Source: Mycobacterium yunnanensis (GTDB taxonomy: Bacteria > Actinomycetota > Actinomycetes > Mycobacteriales > Mycobacteriaceae). From it: 64,000 bases of DNA. Where the stretch lies: positions 124,001-188,000 of the forward strand of contig NZ_JACKVK010000002.1 in the NCBI RefSeq assembly GCF_025823185.1. Direction: 5' to 3'. The notes below the pieces were generated by a model, which saw nothing but the letters and a program-made list of their open reading frames with translations, did no database searches and was not told where the DNA came from. This document shows, one piece after another, positions 1 through 9,759 of the stretch. A program made the position numbers and the translations under genes. Position 1 is the stretch's first letter; every line of letters begins with the position of its first letter.

Positions 1-679
1 TGACCACCGCGTCGAACAGGGCCAGATAGGGCTGCTCGGCCTCGGCCGCGGCAGGGTAGTGCCTGGCGATGGCGTGATCGGCGAGCCGACGCACCAGGTC
101 GAGGTCCCCGGTGGCGGCCGCGTACTGAAAGCTGCCGACCCTCAGGTGGCTGCTGGCGACGCGTGCCAGGACGGCTCCCGGCAGTGCGGTATCGCGCTGC
201 ACCTGAGCCCCCGTCGCCACCACGGCCAGCGCCCGCGTGGTCGGAATGCCAAGTGCGGCCATCGATTCACTGACGACGTACTCCCGGAGCATCGGCCCGA
301 CGGCCGCCAGTCCGTCGCCGCCGCGGGCGAACGGGGTACGCCCAGATCCCTTCAGGTGCAGATCGCGCGAGCCCACTTCGCCGAGCAGGAGCGCCCGGCC
401 GTCGCCCAGCCGGGGGGTGTACCCGCCGAACTGGTGTCCGGAGTAGGCCTGCGCGACGGGAGTCACCCCCTCGGGAACGTCGGCGCCCACCAACAGCCGT
501 AGCCCGGCGGGACTTCGGAGCCACGCCGGGTCCAGACCGAGGTCGGCGGCCAACGCCTCGTTGAGCGCCAGCAGGCGGGGTTCCGGTGCGACGGCGGCCT
601 GCCACGGGAGGGCCATCTCCGGCAGGTCCCGTGCGAACTGACTGTCTCGAAGGACGGTGGTCGACTGTGCGGCACTCAC
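1..679 (-). CDS. selO: SelO/YdiU-family protein adenylyltransferase, N-terminal part (cut by window edge)
   Basis: The reverse strand reads an open frame of 226 codons beginning [20 protein letters not shown] and containing the family hallmarks [19 protein letters not shown] and LLGEVGS followed by [17 protein letters not shown]. These belong to the SelO (UPF0061) pseudokinase-fold family, which AMPylates protein Ser/Thr/Tyr residues. Only the first half of the roughly 480-residue family is present, because the gene runs off the left edge. I chose the GTG start at 679 because it precedes the conserved N-terminus and lies 7 nt after a TACGCT box (687-692, reverse strand), the spacing of a leaderless mycobacterial promoter. 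The family assignment is firm; the exact start is inferred. Confidence 0.85.
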   Translation of the reverse strand, partial: MSAAQSTTVLRDSQFARDLPEMALPWQAAVAPEPRLLALNEALAADLGLDPAWLRSPAGLRLLVGADVPEGVTPVAQAYSGHQFGGYTPRLGDGRALLLGEVGSRDLHLKGSGRTPFARGGDGLAAVGPMLREYVVSESMAALGIPTTRALAVVATGAQVQRDTALPGAVLARVASSHLRVGSFQYAAATGDLDLVRRLADHAIARHYPAAAEAEQPYLALFDAVV

Positions 680-704
680 CTCGTCCAGCGTACGGAGCGC
701 GGAC

Positions 705-1682
<978 letters not shown>

Positions 1683-1740
1683 CAGATCGACGTTACGACT
1701 GGACGACGGCGAGCGCGAGGATCCCGTCCGCACGTGCCCG

Positions 1741-1770
1741 TTGACATATGCAGGTAAATGCCTGCATAAT
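1741..1770 (+). promoter_or_regulatory. Promoter with embedded palindromic operator for the ArsR-SRPBCC gene
   Basis: A consensus -35 TTGACA (1741-1746) and a -10 CATAAT (1765-1770) are 18 bp apart. The spacer holds a perfect inverted repeat, ATGCAGG (1748-1754) and CCTGCAT (1761-1767), with 6 bp between the arms, overlapping the -10. The GTG start at 1777 would be at or next to the transcription start, so the mRNA is probably leaderless. The geometry fits autorepression by the encoded ArsR domain. The site is seen directly; the regulator assignment is inference. Confidence 0.75.
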
Positions 1771-1776
1771 TCGGTG

Positions 1777-2586
1777 GTGACTGAGGAGACCCACGAGATC
1801 GACTCAGTTTTCAAGGCGCTCGCGGACCCCACCCGGCGGATGCTGCTCGACCGACTGCGCGACCACAATGGCCAGACCCTGAGTGAACTGTGCGATCCCC
1901 TGGACATGAAACGCCAGTCGGCTACCCAGCATCTCGACGTCTTGGTGAAGGCCAACCTCGTGGCCGTCGTACGCCGGGGTCGTGAACGCCTGCACTACCT
2001 CAATCCCGTGCCCATCCACGAGGTCGAGGAGCGCTGGATCTCGGGCTTCGAGAAACCGCGCTTGCAGATGCTGAGCGACATCAAGAACCGAGCAGAGGAG
2101 TACGCCATGACCGAAACCGTCACCGCCATAACGAATTACGTCTACGTCACATACATTCGCGCGACCGCAGAACAGGTATGGAACGCGCTGACCGACGCCG
2201 ATCTCACGGCCAAGTACTGGGGACACGCCAACATCTCGGACTGGGAGCCCGGCTCGCCATGGGAACACCGACGGACCGACGGATCAGAACGTGCCGACGT
2301 CGTCGGCAAGGTGCTCGAAGCCGAGCCCCCGTCGCGCCTGGTCATCACCTTCGAAGACGCGCCCGACGAGGACAAGCCCGGCGGACCGTCGGTCGTCACG
2401 TTCCTGATCCAGCCGCATCACGACATCGTCCGACTGACGGTCAGCCACGAGAACCTGGCGAACACGGCTATGTATGAGGGTATTTCGAACGGATGGCCAG
2501 CCGTCCTCGCCAACCTCAAGTCGCTGCTCGAGACCGGTGAGGTACTTCCGCAGGCGCCCTGGGACGTGGCCAACGTCAACCCATGA
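1777..2586 (+). CDS. ArsR-type HTH regulator fused to an SRPBCC (AHSA1-like) domain
   Basis: One continuous 269-residue frame joins two domains. Residues 1 to about 100 form an ArsR winged helix ([16 protein letters not shown], then [12 protein letters not shown] as recognition helix, then the [10 protein letters not shown] wing). Residues from about 112 form an SRPBCC/AHSA1 domain ([14 protein letters not shown] start, then [16 protein letters not shown]). Many actinobacteria have these as two adjacent genes; an in-frame ATG at 2107 marks where a separate SRPBCC gene would begin. No metal-binding CxC motif is visible, so the inducer is more likely a hydrophobic ligand held by the SRPBCC pocket (inference). 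Start choice: GTG at 1774 and 1777 are both possible; 1777 sits at the expected transcription start. Confidence 0.8.
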   Translation: MTEETHEIDSVFKALADPTRRMLLDRLRDHNGQTLSELCDPLDMKRQSATQHLDVLVKANLVAVVRRGRERLHYLNPVPIHEVEERWISGFEKPRLQMLSDIKNRAEEYAMTETVTAITNYVYVTYIRATAEQVWNALTDADLTAKYWGHANISDWEPGSPWEHRRTDGSERADVVGKVLEAEPPSRLVITFEDAPDEDKPGGPSVVTFLIQPHHDIVRLTVSHENLANTAMYEGISNGWPAVLANLKSLLETGEVLPQAPWDVANVNP

Positions 2587-2682
2587 TTGCGGTAGTGAGC
2601 GCGTCATGCCGCACTGAACGGACCGTGTCGAAGTCTGCCGTTACCCGCCTCGTGACGTCTGCTCGGCGGTAGCGTCGTCCCG

Positions 2683-3708
2683 GTGCGCAACGTCGTCATC
2701 ACCGGTCCCGGCTCCGTCGAGGTGCGCGACGCCCCCGACCCCGTCCTGCCGGGTGCAGACGGAGCGGTGGTCGGTGTCGAGTCGGCGGCGATCTGCGGAT
2801 CCGATCTGCACTTCTACGACGGCGATCTACCGGTCGGCGACGGAGTGGCCGTCGGTCACGAATTCATCGGCACCGTACTGGAAGTGGGGCCGGAGGTGTC
2901 GAACGTGCGCGTCGGCGACCGGGTGCTCGCGTCGTCCGTCACCGGGTGCGGCACGTGCGCCGGGTGCGCCACGGGCAACCCGGTGACGTGCGCGCGGGGC
3001 ATGCAGATCTTCGGTTCCGGCGTGCTCGGTGGCGGACAGGCCACCGCAGTCGCGGTGCCGGCTGCCGACTTCCAACTCCTCGGGATTCCCGACGGAGTCG
3101 ACGACGAGGCCGCACTGCTGCTGACCGACAACCTGTCGACGGGGTGGATCGGGGCGAAGAAGGCCGACATCCCGCCGGGCGGCACGGTCCTCGTCATCGG
3201 CCTCGGCGCCGTCGGACTCTGCGCGGTGCGCGCCGCCGTCGCCCAGGGGGCGGGCACCGTCCTGGCCGCCGATCCCGTGGCGGGCCGTCGCGCGCTGGCG
3301 GTGGATTCCGGAGCCACCGCCCTGGAGGGTCCCACCGTCGCCGCGGTGCTCGAGCACACGGACGGCCGCGGTGTGGACAGTGTCGTCGACACCGTCGCGC
3401 TGAACGCCACCCTGGACGACGCCCTGGCGTCGGTGCGCGCCGACGGCACCGTGTCGGTCCTCGGGGTGCACGACCTGCAGCCCTACCCGCTGCCCATCCT
3501 GATGGCGCTCATTCGCAACCTCACCCTGCGCATGACCACCGCTCCCATTCAGCAGACGTGGGTCGACCTTCTTCCGCTGGTGACCAGTGGCTCGCTGCGC
3601 ACCGACGGCATCTTCACCCATCGCTTCCCGCTGGCCGACGCGCCCGATGCCTATGCCGCGGTGGCCGCCCGGAGTCCAGAGTGCGTCAAGGTGATCCTCA
3701 GACCCTGA
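2683..3708 (+). CDS. Zinc-dependent medium-chain alcohol dehydrogenase
   Basis: A 341-residue MDR-superfamily dehydrogenase. The catalytic zinc ligands are Cys in AAICGSDLHFYDGD and His-Glu in VGHEF. The structural-zinc loop has four cysteines in CGTCAGCATGNPVTC. The Rossmann motif is VIGLGAVGLCAV. This layout resembles the threonine/sorbitol/glutathione-independent formaldehyde dehydrogenase branch, which oxidises alcohols with NAD(P)+; the substrate is not deducible. The GTG start lies 7 nt after TAGCGT (2670-2675), consistent with a leaderless message. It stands alone between the ArsR fusion and a convergent GNAT-like gene. Confidence 0.85.
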   Translation: MRNVVITGPGSVEVRDAPDPVLPGADGAVVGVESAAICGSDLHFYDGDLPVGDGVAVGHEFIGTVLEVGPEVSNVRVGDRVLASSVTGCGTCAGCATGNPVTCARGMQIFGSGVLGGGQATAVAVPAADFQLLGIPDGVDDEAALLLTDNLSTGWIGAKKADIPPGGTVLVIGLGAVGLCAVRAAVAQGAGTVLAADPVAGRRALAVDSGATALEGPTVAAVLEHTDGRGVDSVVDTVALNATLDDALASVRADGTVSVLGVHDLQPYPLPILMALIRNLTLRMTTAPIQQTWVDLLPLVTSGSLRTDGIFTHRFPLADAPDAYAAVAARSPECVKVILRP

Positions 3709-3711
3709 GCG

Positions 3712-4164
3712 TCAGCCGGCGTAGACGACCTCGTCGAACGGCCACGCGGTCGACAACCATTTACGCACTTCGTTCCTCAGGATCGTGTCCAGCTCCGCCA
3801 CGTCGGCGCGGACCCAGGACCGTACGGCGACGCTGCCCGGGCGCGGGCCGGGGTCGAGATACAGACAACCGATCACGTCGTCGTCCTGCGGCCGCAATAC
3901 CGTGTAGGCGAACGCCACCCGGCGGTCGAATTCGTCGGCGTGGCGGACCAGGTCGACGAGGTTGTCCTCGGCCGAGAGGCCGTCGTCGGGCGGCCACCCC
4001 CACCCGTCGAACCCGGGGGTGCCCTTGATGTGGTCGATGCTGGCCGTCCACGCGTTTAGGTCGGCGGTGTTGTGCTGCGGCCCAAGGGGTTCGAGTCGAA
4101 ACCGAGCCGAACGCAGCTCGCGGGGCACGTCGAAGTCCTCGGGTACCAACGGCTCCTGGGTCAT
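3712..4164 (-). CDS. GNAT-like acetyltransferase family protein
   Basis: A 150-residue soluble protein. Features typical of small GNAT proteins are an N-terminal RFRLEPLGPQHNTADL segment, a central beta strand VAFAYTVLRPQDDDVIGCLYL, and a C-terminal helix before the end. A textbook Q/RxxGxG/A acetyl-CoA loop is not obvious, so the call is on overall pattern rather than on a catalytic motif. The ATG start lies 6 nt after TAGAGT (reverse strand, 4171-4176), suggesting a leaderless transcript. It ends 4 bp from the convergent dehydrogenase gene and lies directly downstream of the TetR gene on the same strand. Confidence 0.55.
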   Translation of the reverse strand: MTQEPLVPEDFDVPRELRSARFRLEPLGPQHNTADLNAWTASIDHIKGTPGFDGWGWPPDDGLSAEDNLVDLVRHADEFDRRVAFAYTVLRPQDDDVIGCLYLDPGPRPGSVAVRSWVRADVAELDTILRNEVRKWLSTAWPFDEVVYAG

Positions 4165-4179
4165 CGACGCACTCTAGCC

Positions 4180-4761
4180 CTACACCAGTCGGGGAGCAGC
4201 GGCCGTCAGCATGGCCACCAGCATGTGCACGATCTCCTCGGGATCGTGCGAGTCGAGGCCATCCTGCGTCGCACGCTCGTACTCGGCGGCGAGAGCGAAC
4301 ATCGCGGTGGCGACGGCGGCGACCCGGCGATGGCGAGTCCTGCGATCGTCGCCGGGCACCGCATGCGAGAGCGCCTCGAGCACCCGCGGCCAGGCGGTCT
4401 CCGCGGAGTTCATTGGTTCCCTGCGCAATCGGGGACCGACGACCTGTAGGAAGCGCGCGTAGTGCGTGCTCTCCGACCGCAGTAGCGGCAGAACCAGCAC
4501 GCGCATCAGGGCATGCGGCCCGGCCTCGGCGTCGAGCTCGCCGAGCATTCGTTCGCGTTCGAGCTCCATGGGCAGCAGACGACGTGTCACCACCGCGTCG
4601 ACGAGGTCCTGGCGGCTGCGAAAGTGGTAGTTCACCGCCGAGTTGTTGCGCTGGCCGGCCGCCTTGGCGATGTCGCGCAGCGGCACCTCGAAACCGTGCT
4701 CGGCGACGAGCCGCTCGGCGGCGTCGAGCAGTGCGTCCTTCGACCGGGCGCCACGATCCAT
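4180..4761 (-). CDS. TetR-family transcriptional regulator (next to a KshA-like gene)
   Basis: A TetR protein: the N-terminal HTH is ALLDAAERLVAEHGFEVPLRDIAKAAG, followed by NNSAVNYHFRSRQDLVDAVV, with a C-terminal all-helical ligand domain. Two in-frame ATGs exist at 4770 and 4761. I prefer 4761 because the TACGAT box at 4769-4774 (reverse strand) overlaps the first ATG and sits 7 nt before the second, as in a leaderless promoter. The palindrome at 4793-4810 falls on the -35 region of this promoter. The gene is divergent from the Rieske oxygenase gene, so it probably represses both itself and that enzyme (inference). Confidence 0.85.
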   Translation of the reverse strand: MDRGARSKDALLDAAERLVAEHGFEVPLRDIAKAAGQRNNSAVNYHFRSRQDLVDAVVTRRLLPMELERERMLGELDAEAGPHALMRVLVLPLLRSESTHYARFLQVVGPRLRREPMNSAETAWPRVLEALSHAVPGDDRRTRHRRVAAVATAMFALAAEYERATQDGLDSHDPEEIVHMLVAMLTAAAPRLV

Positions 4762-4792
4762 GACGGGCATCGTAGGCGTTCGCCGACGTCGA

Positions 4793-4810
4793 TTAAGCGT
4801 TCGTGCTTAA
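4793..4810. promoter_or_regulatory. Palindromic operator between the tetR gene and the kshA-like gene
   Basis: TTAAGC (4793-4798) and GCTTAA (4805-4810) form a perfect inverted repeat with a 6-bp spacer, standing out as AT-rich against the GC-rich surroundings. It lies 32 bp upstream of the TetR start and 36 bp upstream of the oxygenase start, where one dimer could block both divergent promoters. That the TetR neighbour binds here is inference. Confidence 0.7.
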
Positions 4811-4845
4811 ATCGGAACCAGGACCGGTCCTCGGAGGGATGCACC

Positions 4846-5985
4846 ATGACCGCAGCTGAACGGATTCGCGAGATCGACGCGGGCACCCCGGTGACGCGGT
4901 ACGCCAGGGGATGGCATTGCCTCGGCCTGGCCGAGACGTTTCGCGACGGCAAGCCGCACGGCGTCGACGCCTTCGGCACGCGCCTGGTGCTCTTCGCCGA
5001 CACCGACGGCGCGATCAGGGTTCTGGACGGCTACTGCCGCCACATGGGAGGTGATCTGTCGACGGGCACGGTCAAGGGCGACACCGTGGCGTGCCCGTTC
5101 CACGACTGGCGCTGGCAGGGCTCGACCGGCCGCTGCGTGGAAGTGCCCTACGCCCGCCGCACCCCACGCTTGGCGCGCACGCGCACGTGGCCGTGCCAGG
5201 AGGTCAACGGGCAGCTCCTGGTGTGGCACGACCCGGAGGGCTCCGCACCGCCGGCCGAGCTGACCCCGCCGACCATCGACGGCTACGACGACGGCACGTG
5301 GTCGCCGTGGACGTGGAACACGATCTTCATCGAGGGCTCGCACTGTCGGGAAATCGTCGACAACAACGTCGACATGGCCCACTTCTTCTACATTCACCGC
5401 GCGTATCCGACGTACTTCAAGAACGTGATCGAGGGGCAGACCGCGAGCCAGTTCATGGAGTCCAAGGCGCGTCCGGACACCACCGAGAATTACGACAAAC
5501 TCTGGGAAGGCACGAATCTGAGGTCGGAGGCGACCTACTTCGGACCCGCCTACATGATCAACTGGTTGCACAACGACGTCGCCCCCGGCTTCACCCTGGA
5601 GGTGGCGCTGATCAACTGCCACTATCCGGTCACGCAGAACTCGTTCGTCCTGCAGTACGGCGTCGCGGTGCAGAAGATCGACGGTCTGCCCGAGGACAAG
5701 GCCGCCCGGCTCGCCGCCACCTTGAGCAAGAACTTCGGTGAGGGATTCCTCGACGACGTCGAGGTGTGGAAGCACAAGACCCGCATCGACAATCCGTTGC
5801 TGACCGAGGAGGACGGCGCGGTCTACCAGCACCGGCGGTGGTATGAGCAGTTCTACGTCGACGTCGCCGACGTCACCGAGGACATGGTCGCGCGCTTCGA
5901 GCTCGAGGTCGACACCGAGCACGCCAACGACGTGTGGCAGCGGGAGGTAAAGGAGAACCTCGAGCGCCGAAACGCGCTCGCGTAG
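4846..5985 (+). CDS. kshA: 3-ketosteroid-9-alpha-monooxygenase oxygenase component (KshA-like Rieske oxygenase)
   Basis: This 379-residue protein closely follows KshA of mycobacteria from start (REIDAGTPVTRYARGWHCLG) to end (YEQFYVDVADVTEDM). The Rieske [2Fe-2S] ligands are Cys64-x-His66 and Cys83-x2-His86 (CRHMGG, CPFHDW). The mononuclear iron site is DNNVDMAHFFYIH at about residues 172-185. KshA hydroxylates 3-ketosteroids at C9 with electrons from the reductase KshB, opening the steroid B ring. No KshB and no other sterol gene is nearby, so this is an orphan paralogue whose substrate may differ. A good ribosome site GGAGGG (4833-4838) lies 7 nt before ATG 4846. The adjacent TetR and palindrome are the likely control. 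Confidence 0.85.
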   Translation: MTAAERIREIDAGTPVTRYARGWHCLGLAETFRDGKPHGVDAFGTRLVLFADTDGAIRVLDGYCRHMGGDLSTGTVKGDTVACPFHDWRWQGSTGRCVEVPYARRTPRLARTRTWPCQEVNGQLLVWHDPEGSAPPAELTPPTIDGYDDGTWSPWTWNTIFIEGSHCREIVDNNVDMAHFFYIHRAYPTYFKNVIEGQTASQFMESKARPDTTENYDKLWEGTNLRSEATYFGPAYMINWLHNDVAPGFTLEVALINCHYPVTQNSFVLQYGVAVQKIDGLPEDKAARLAATLSKNFGEGFLDDVEVWKHKTRIDNPLLTEEDGAVYQHRRWYEQFYVDVADVTEDMVARFELEVDTEHANDVWQREVKENLERRNALA

Positions 5986-5997
5986 GCGCCGTCTCGC

Positions 5998-7332
5998 TCA
6001 CAGACCGGTGTGGTCGTCCACGACCCGCCGGACGGTGTGCAACGCCGAACGCAGCACCTCGAGATCGGTGGAGCCCAGGGCCAATCGCAGCGCCTGAGGC
6101 ACGTGGCCGACGGCGAAGGGCTCGGCGGTCGCCACCGACACCCGTCGGGTGGCCAACGCGCCGGCGACCTGGTCGGCGCGCACCTCGTCAGGCAGCGGCA
6201 GCCACAGGAAGTACGAGCCCGGGTGCCCGACGAACGGCAGACCGGCGAGCGCGTCCCTGGCGAGCGACTGACGAACCAGGGCGTCGGCGCGCTTGGCCTC
6301 CTCGAGCATGGCGACGGTGCCGTCGTCGAGCCAGCGACACGCGATCGCCGTCATCACGGCGGGGGTGTTCCACGTGGTGACGCGAATCGCTCGTTCCAGC
6401 GCTGGCACCAATTCCCTTGGCGCCGAGACGAAGCCGACGCGCAGACCCGTCGCGACGCTCTTGGAGAGGCTCGTAAGGTGCACGGTGAGCTCGGGCGCGC
6501 GGGACGCCAGCGGCGCCGGTGCGCCGTCGGCGAGATAGGCGTAGGCGGCGTCCTCCACGATGACCAGGCCGCGGCGGCGGGCGATCTCGACGAGGCGGTC
6601 GCGGTGCGCGTCCGTCGTCACCCAGCCGAGCGGGTTGTGCACGGTGGGCATTGCGTACACCGCGCGGATGCGCCGCGTGGCGCACAGACGGTCGAGGGCG
6701 TCGAGGTCGGTGCCGTCGGCGCCGACCGGCAGCGGCGCCAACTCCACGCGCAGACTCTCGGCGAGGACCGTGAACCCCGGATAGGTGACGGCGTCGACCG
6801 CGACGACGTCGCCGGGTCGGAGGAGTGCCATCGCGGTGACGGCGAGGCCGTGCTGAGCCCCGTTGACCAGCAGCACCCGGTCGCCGCCGACCCGTAGTCC
6901 GTGGCGGCCGAGATGGGTTGCCGCCGAATCCCTCTCACGTGGTCGGCCGCCGTGGGGCTGGTAGCGCAGCAGGGCACCAAGGTCCCCGCCTGCGGCCACG
7001 TCGCGCAACGCCCGGCGCAGCAGTTCGTCCTGGCCGGGCACGGACGGATAGTTGAAGTTGAGGTCGGCCACGTCAGCGCCAAGGGCGCCTTGCTCGACGC
7101 CGTGGCCGGGGGACAGGGTGGTGTCGCGGACGTAGGTGCCGCGGCCCCGCTCGCCGTTGACGAGGCCCATGGCCTCGAGTTCGGCGTAGACCCGGGACGC
7201 CGTGACCACGGCGAGTCCCTCGGTGGCGGCGAGGCGTCGATGCGTCGGCAGTCGCGTACCCGGGGGCAGCCGTCCCGAACGGATGTCGGACGCCATGGTC
7301 TCGACCACGGCACGATATCGGGACGGCGTCAT
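5998..7332 (-). CDS. MocR/GntR-type regulator with PLP aminotransferase domain
   Basis: A 444-residue chimera typical of the MocR family. An N-terminal GntR winged helix ([32 protein letters not shown]) is linked to a fold-type I aminotransferase domain. The PLP-binding lysine is Lys291 in [14 protein letters not shown], and NPLGW and [11 protein letters not shown] are conserved active-site stretches. MocR proteins use PLP or an amino-compound adduct as the effector to control a divergent gene. The ATG lies 6 nt after TACAAT (reverse strand, 7339-7344). The divergent DJ-1/PfpI gene is the obvious target; ATTGT half-sites fill the intergenic region. Confidence 0.85.
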   Translation of the reverse strand: MTPSRYRAVVETMASDIRSGRLPPGTRLPTHRRLAATEGLAVVTASRVYAELEAMGLVNGERGRGTYVRDTTLSPGHGVEQGALGADVADLNFNYPSVPGQDELLRRALRDVAAGGDLGALLRYQPHGGRPRERDSAATHLGRHGLRVGGDRVLLVNGAQHGLAVTAMALLRPGDVVAVDAVTYPGFTVLAESLRVELAPLPVGADGTDLDALDRLCATRRIRAVYAMPTVHNPLGWVTTDAHRDRLVEIARRRGLVIVEDAAYAYLADGAPAPLASRAPELTVHLTSLSKSVATGLRVGFVSAPRELVPALERAIRVTTWNTPAVMTAIACRWLDDGTVAMLEEAKRADALVRQSLARDALAGLPFVGHPGSYFLWLPLPDEVRADQVAGALATRRVSVATAEPFAVGHVPQALRLALGSTDLEVLRSALHTVRRVVDDHTGL

Positions 7333-7338
7333 GGCGGG

Positions 7339-7388
7339 ATTGTACGCAGGACAATTCTTTGATTGTCATGATTCATCGACCCTACGAT
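7339..7388. promoter_or_regulatory. Divergent leaderless promoters with three ATTGT half-sites (MocR / DJ-1)
   Basis: Half-sites ATTGT (7339-7343), ACAAT (7351-7355) and ATTGT (7362-7366) alternate in orientation, giving two overlapping inverted repeats with 7- and 6-bp spacers. The first half-site is inside the MocR -10 TACAAT (reverse strand). Toward the DJ-1 gene, TTGATT (7359-7364) and TACGAT (7383-7388) are 18 bp apart, ending 7 nt before ATG 7396, so the last half-site overlaps that -35. Binding by the MocR product is inference. Confidence 0.65.
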
Positions 7389-7395
7389 CGCGGCC

Positions 7396-8013
7396 ATGCA
7401 CATCGCCATCCTGACCTTCGACGGGTTCAACGAACTCGACTCCCTCATCGCCTTCGGCGTGCTCAACCGCGTGGCGTCCGCCGGATGGCGCGTGTCGATC
7501 GCCAGCCCCACCCCGCGGGTCCGGTCGATGAACGGCCTCACCGTCGACGCCACGGCGACACTCGAGGAAGCGCACACCGCCGACGCCGTCGTCGTCGGCA
7601 GCGGTGTCAAGACACGTGAGGTCGTGGCCGATCGCGCGCTGATGGCCCGGTTGCACCTGGACCCCACCCGCCAACTGCTGGCCGGTCAGTGTTCCGGAAC
7701 CCTGGTACTGGCCAAGCTCGGCCTGCTCGACGGCATCCCCGCGTGCACGGATCTGACGACGAAGCCCTGGGTGCGGGAAGCAGGCGTCGACGTCCTGAAC
7801 CAGCCCTTCTACGCCAGGGGTGCCGTCGCGACCGCCGGTGGCTGCCTCGCGTCGCCCTACCTCGCGGCCTGGCTCATCGCCCGCCTGGTCGGCGTCGACG
7901 AGGCGCGCAGCGCACTGCACTACGTGGCGCCGGTGGGGGAGAAGGACGACTACGTGGCGCGCGCCATGGGCAACGTCGGGCCCTACCTCGTCGAGCCCGC
8001 GGCGGTCATCTGA
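7396..8013 (+). CDS. DJ-1/PfpI-family protein
   Basis: A 205-residue class I glutamine-amidotransferase-like protein. It starts with the typical MHIAILTFDGFNELD strand and carries the nucleophile Cys99 in the elbow AGQCSGTLVLA. The family includes isonitrile hydratases, transcriptional activator domains and chaperone/deglycase proteins; there is no attached HTH here, so it is the stand-alone enzyme type. The divergent MocR regulator and shared half-sites suggest induction by an amine- or aldehyde-related signal (inference). The function cannot be refined from the sequence. Confidence 0.75.
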   Translation: MHIAILTFDGFNELDSLIAFGVLNRVASAGWRVSIASPTPRVRSMNGLTVDATATLEEAHTADAVVVGSGVKTREVVADRALMARLHLDPTRQLLAGQCSGTLVLAKLGLLDGIPACTDLTTKPWVREAGVDVLNQPFYARGAVATAGGCLASPYLAAWLIARLVGVDEARSALHYVAPVGEKDDYVARAMGNVGPYLVEPAAVI

Positions 8014-8026
8014 CAGGATCGCTGCC

Positions 8027-8803
8027 GTGCGAACCGCAACGGTCTTGGTGGTCTCGTTCGTCGTCGCCTTGGCGACATCCGGGGTCGCCCGCGCCGCGGG
8101 CGACCCGAGTGCGCTGTGGAACATCGTGGACGGCCAGTGCGTACCGAATGAGCTCGTGCACGACGATCCCTCGCCGTGTGCCCAGGTCGACCTCGACGCG
8201 GGTTCCGCGGTGCTCAAGGATCTCGTCGGCGCGACGCAGTTCCTGCTGATTCCGACTCGACGATCCTCGGGCATCGACGATCCCGCGATCCTCGCCCCCA
8301 CCGCGCCGAACTACTTCGCGGCGGCATGGCAGGCCAGGTCCTTCGTCGACGAGCGTGCCGGTGCCGAAATTCCGCGGCAATGGATGAGTCTGGCGATCAA
8401 CTCCGCCTACGGGCGCACCCAGGACCAGCTGCACGTACACGTCGACTGCGTGGCCCCCGAGGTGCACGACGCGCTGACCGAATACGGCGGCGCCGTTGGC
8501 CCGGCATGGGCACCGTTCCCCGTGGCGCTGGCGGGGCATCGGTACGACGCCATGTCGGTCGCCGGCGCCGAGCTGGGGTCGACGAATCCGTTCCGGTCGC
8601 TGGCCGACGGGCTGGCCGGTGCGCGCGCGGACATGGCAGCTCGCACGCTGGTGGTCGTCGGATCGGTGGACGCAGGCGGCCGGCCGGGATTCGTCATCCT
8701 CACCGATCGCGCCGACCCGGCGACCGGTGACGTCGCAGCCGGAGAAGAGTTGCAGGATCACGACTTCTGTCCCCGGTTGGCGGCGAGCCTGCCCGGCAAG
8801 TGA
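8027..8803 (+). CDS. cdh: CDP-diacylglycerol pyrophosphatase (Cdh)
   Basis: A 258-residue exported protein with an N-terminal signal or anchor segment (ATVLVVSFVVALATSGVARA). The body matches Cdh: ALWNIVDGQCVPNE, PNYFAAAWQARSF, and the HIT-like active site QDQLHVHVDCV. Cdh hydrolyses CDP-diacylglycerol to phosphatidate and CMP at the membrane, recycling phospholipid precursor. The GTG at 8027 is 13 nt after the DJ-1 stop and 7 nt after CAGGAT, so it may have its own weak leaderless promoter or be read through from the DJ-1 gene. Family assignment is by motif recognition. Confidence 0.8.
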   Translation: MRTATVLVVSFVVALATSGVARAAGDPSALWNIVDGQCVPNELVHDDPSPCAQVDLDAGSAVLKDLVGATQFLLIPTRRSSGIDDPAILAPTAPNYFAAAWQARSFVDERAGAEIPRQWMSLAINSAYGRTQDQLHVHVDCVAPEVHDALTEYGGAVGPAWAPFPVALAGHRYDAMSVAGAELGSTNPFRSLADGLAGARADMAARTLVVVGSVDAGGRPGFVILTDRADPATGDVAAGEELQDHDFCPRLAASLPGK

Positions 8804-8806
8804 GTC

Positions 8807-9700
8807 CTATCCGGGCGGTGTGGCGGCGTCGAGCAGCATGGTGGCCAGCATCGCCGCCGCTGGGCTCGTGAGCTGCTGGGGCGGGGTGGCCAGGTGGATC
8901 TGCCAGGTGACGGGCACGGCCAGTTCGACGGCGGTCAGGTCGGGAAATCGCACCGCCTCGCTGGCCGGCATGAATGCCGTGCCCAGATCGTTGCGGATGA
9001 GCGCGGCGGCAACGGTGAAGTCGGCGGGCACCTCGTACGGCGTCCTCGCCACGGCGCCCGCGGCGGAGAACGCGTGGTCGATCATCCGACGGATGCCGAA
9101 CCCCACCGGAAAGCCGACCAGGTCCTCGCCGGCGAGATCGGCGATCGGGACCCGCTTCTGCGCGGCGAGGCGGTGGTCGGCGCGGCAGACGAAGACCATC
9201 GGCTCATCGGCGAGGACGTGCATGTCCACCCCGGGCTGGCGCCGGTCGGGGGCCGACACCAGCGCCAGATCGAGGGTGCCGTCGGCGATCGAGGACAGAT
9301 ACGCCGACGACCCGGATTGGCTCAGCCGCAAGGCAATTCGGACGAAGGGGTGAGCGGCGTGGAATTGACCAAGTACGTGGGCGACGTCGAGCTTGCCGAA
9401 GGTCACCAGGGAGCCGAAGTCCACTGTTCCGGTCAGCTGCCCACGAAGGTCGCTCAGCGAGTCCTTGGCCAGCCGCGCGGAACGGATCAGGTGGCGGGCG
9501 TGCTCGCGAAGCCGCTCACCGGCCGGGGTGAGGCGGATCTGCTGGCGTGACCGGTCGAAGAGCTGAACCGACAACTCGTCTTCGAGTTTCTTGATCGACG
9601 TCGACAATGCCGATTGGACGACGTGCACCCGGGCGGCGGCACGGGTGAAGCTCATCTCGTCGGCCACGGCGACGAAGTACTCGAGCTGCCGCAATTCCAT
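8807..9700 (-). CDS. LysR-family transcriptional regulator
   Basis: A 297-residue LysR protein. The N-terminal HTH is MELRQLEYFVAVADEMSFTR, then SALSTSIKKLEDELSVQLFDR, followed by the periplasmic-binding-like effector domain (TGTVDFGSLVTFG, LVSAPDRR). The frame is open 21 codons further upstream, but the family always begins at MELRQLxYF, so I use ATG 9700. It lies 7 nt after TACCTT (9708-9713, reverse strand). It follows the HSL-type hydrolase on the same strand by about 60 bp and may regulate it; the inducer is unknown. Confidence 0.85.
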   Translation of the reverse strand: MELRQLEYFVAVADEMSFTRAAARVHVVQSALSTSIKKLEDELSVQLFDRSRQQIRLTPAGERLREHARHLIRSARLAKDSLSDLRGQLTGTVDFGSLVTFGKLDVAHVLGQFHAAHPFVRIALRLSQSGSSAYLSSIADGTLDLALVSAPDRRQPGVDMHVLADEPMVFVCRADHRLAAQKRVPIADLAGEDLVGFPVGFGIRRMIDHAFSAAGAVARTPYEVPADFTVAAALIRNDLGTAFMPASEAVRFPDLTAVELAVPVTWQIHLATPPQQLTSPAAAMLATMLLDAATPPG

Positions 9701-9759
9701 CCGGACGAAGGTATCACCGGAGTAGCCGGGACCTGGGCCGCTGCGCTCTCGCCCGCTGC

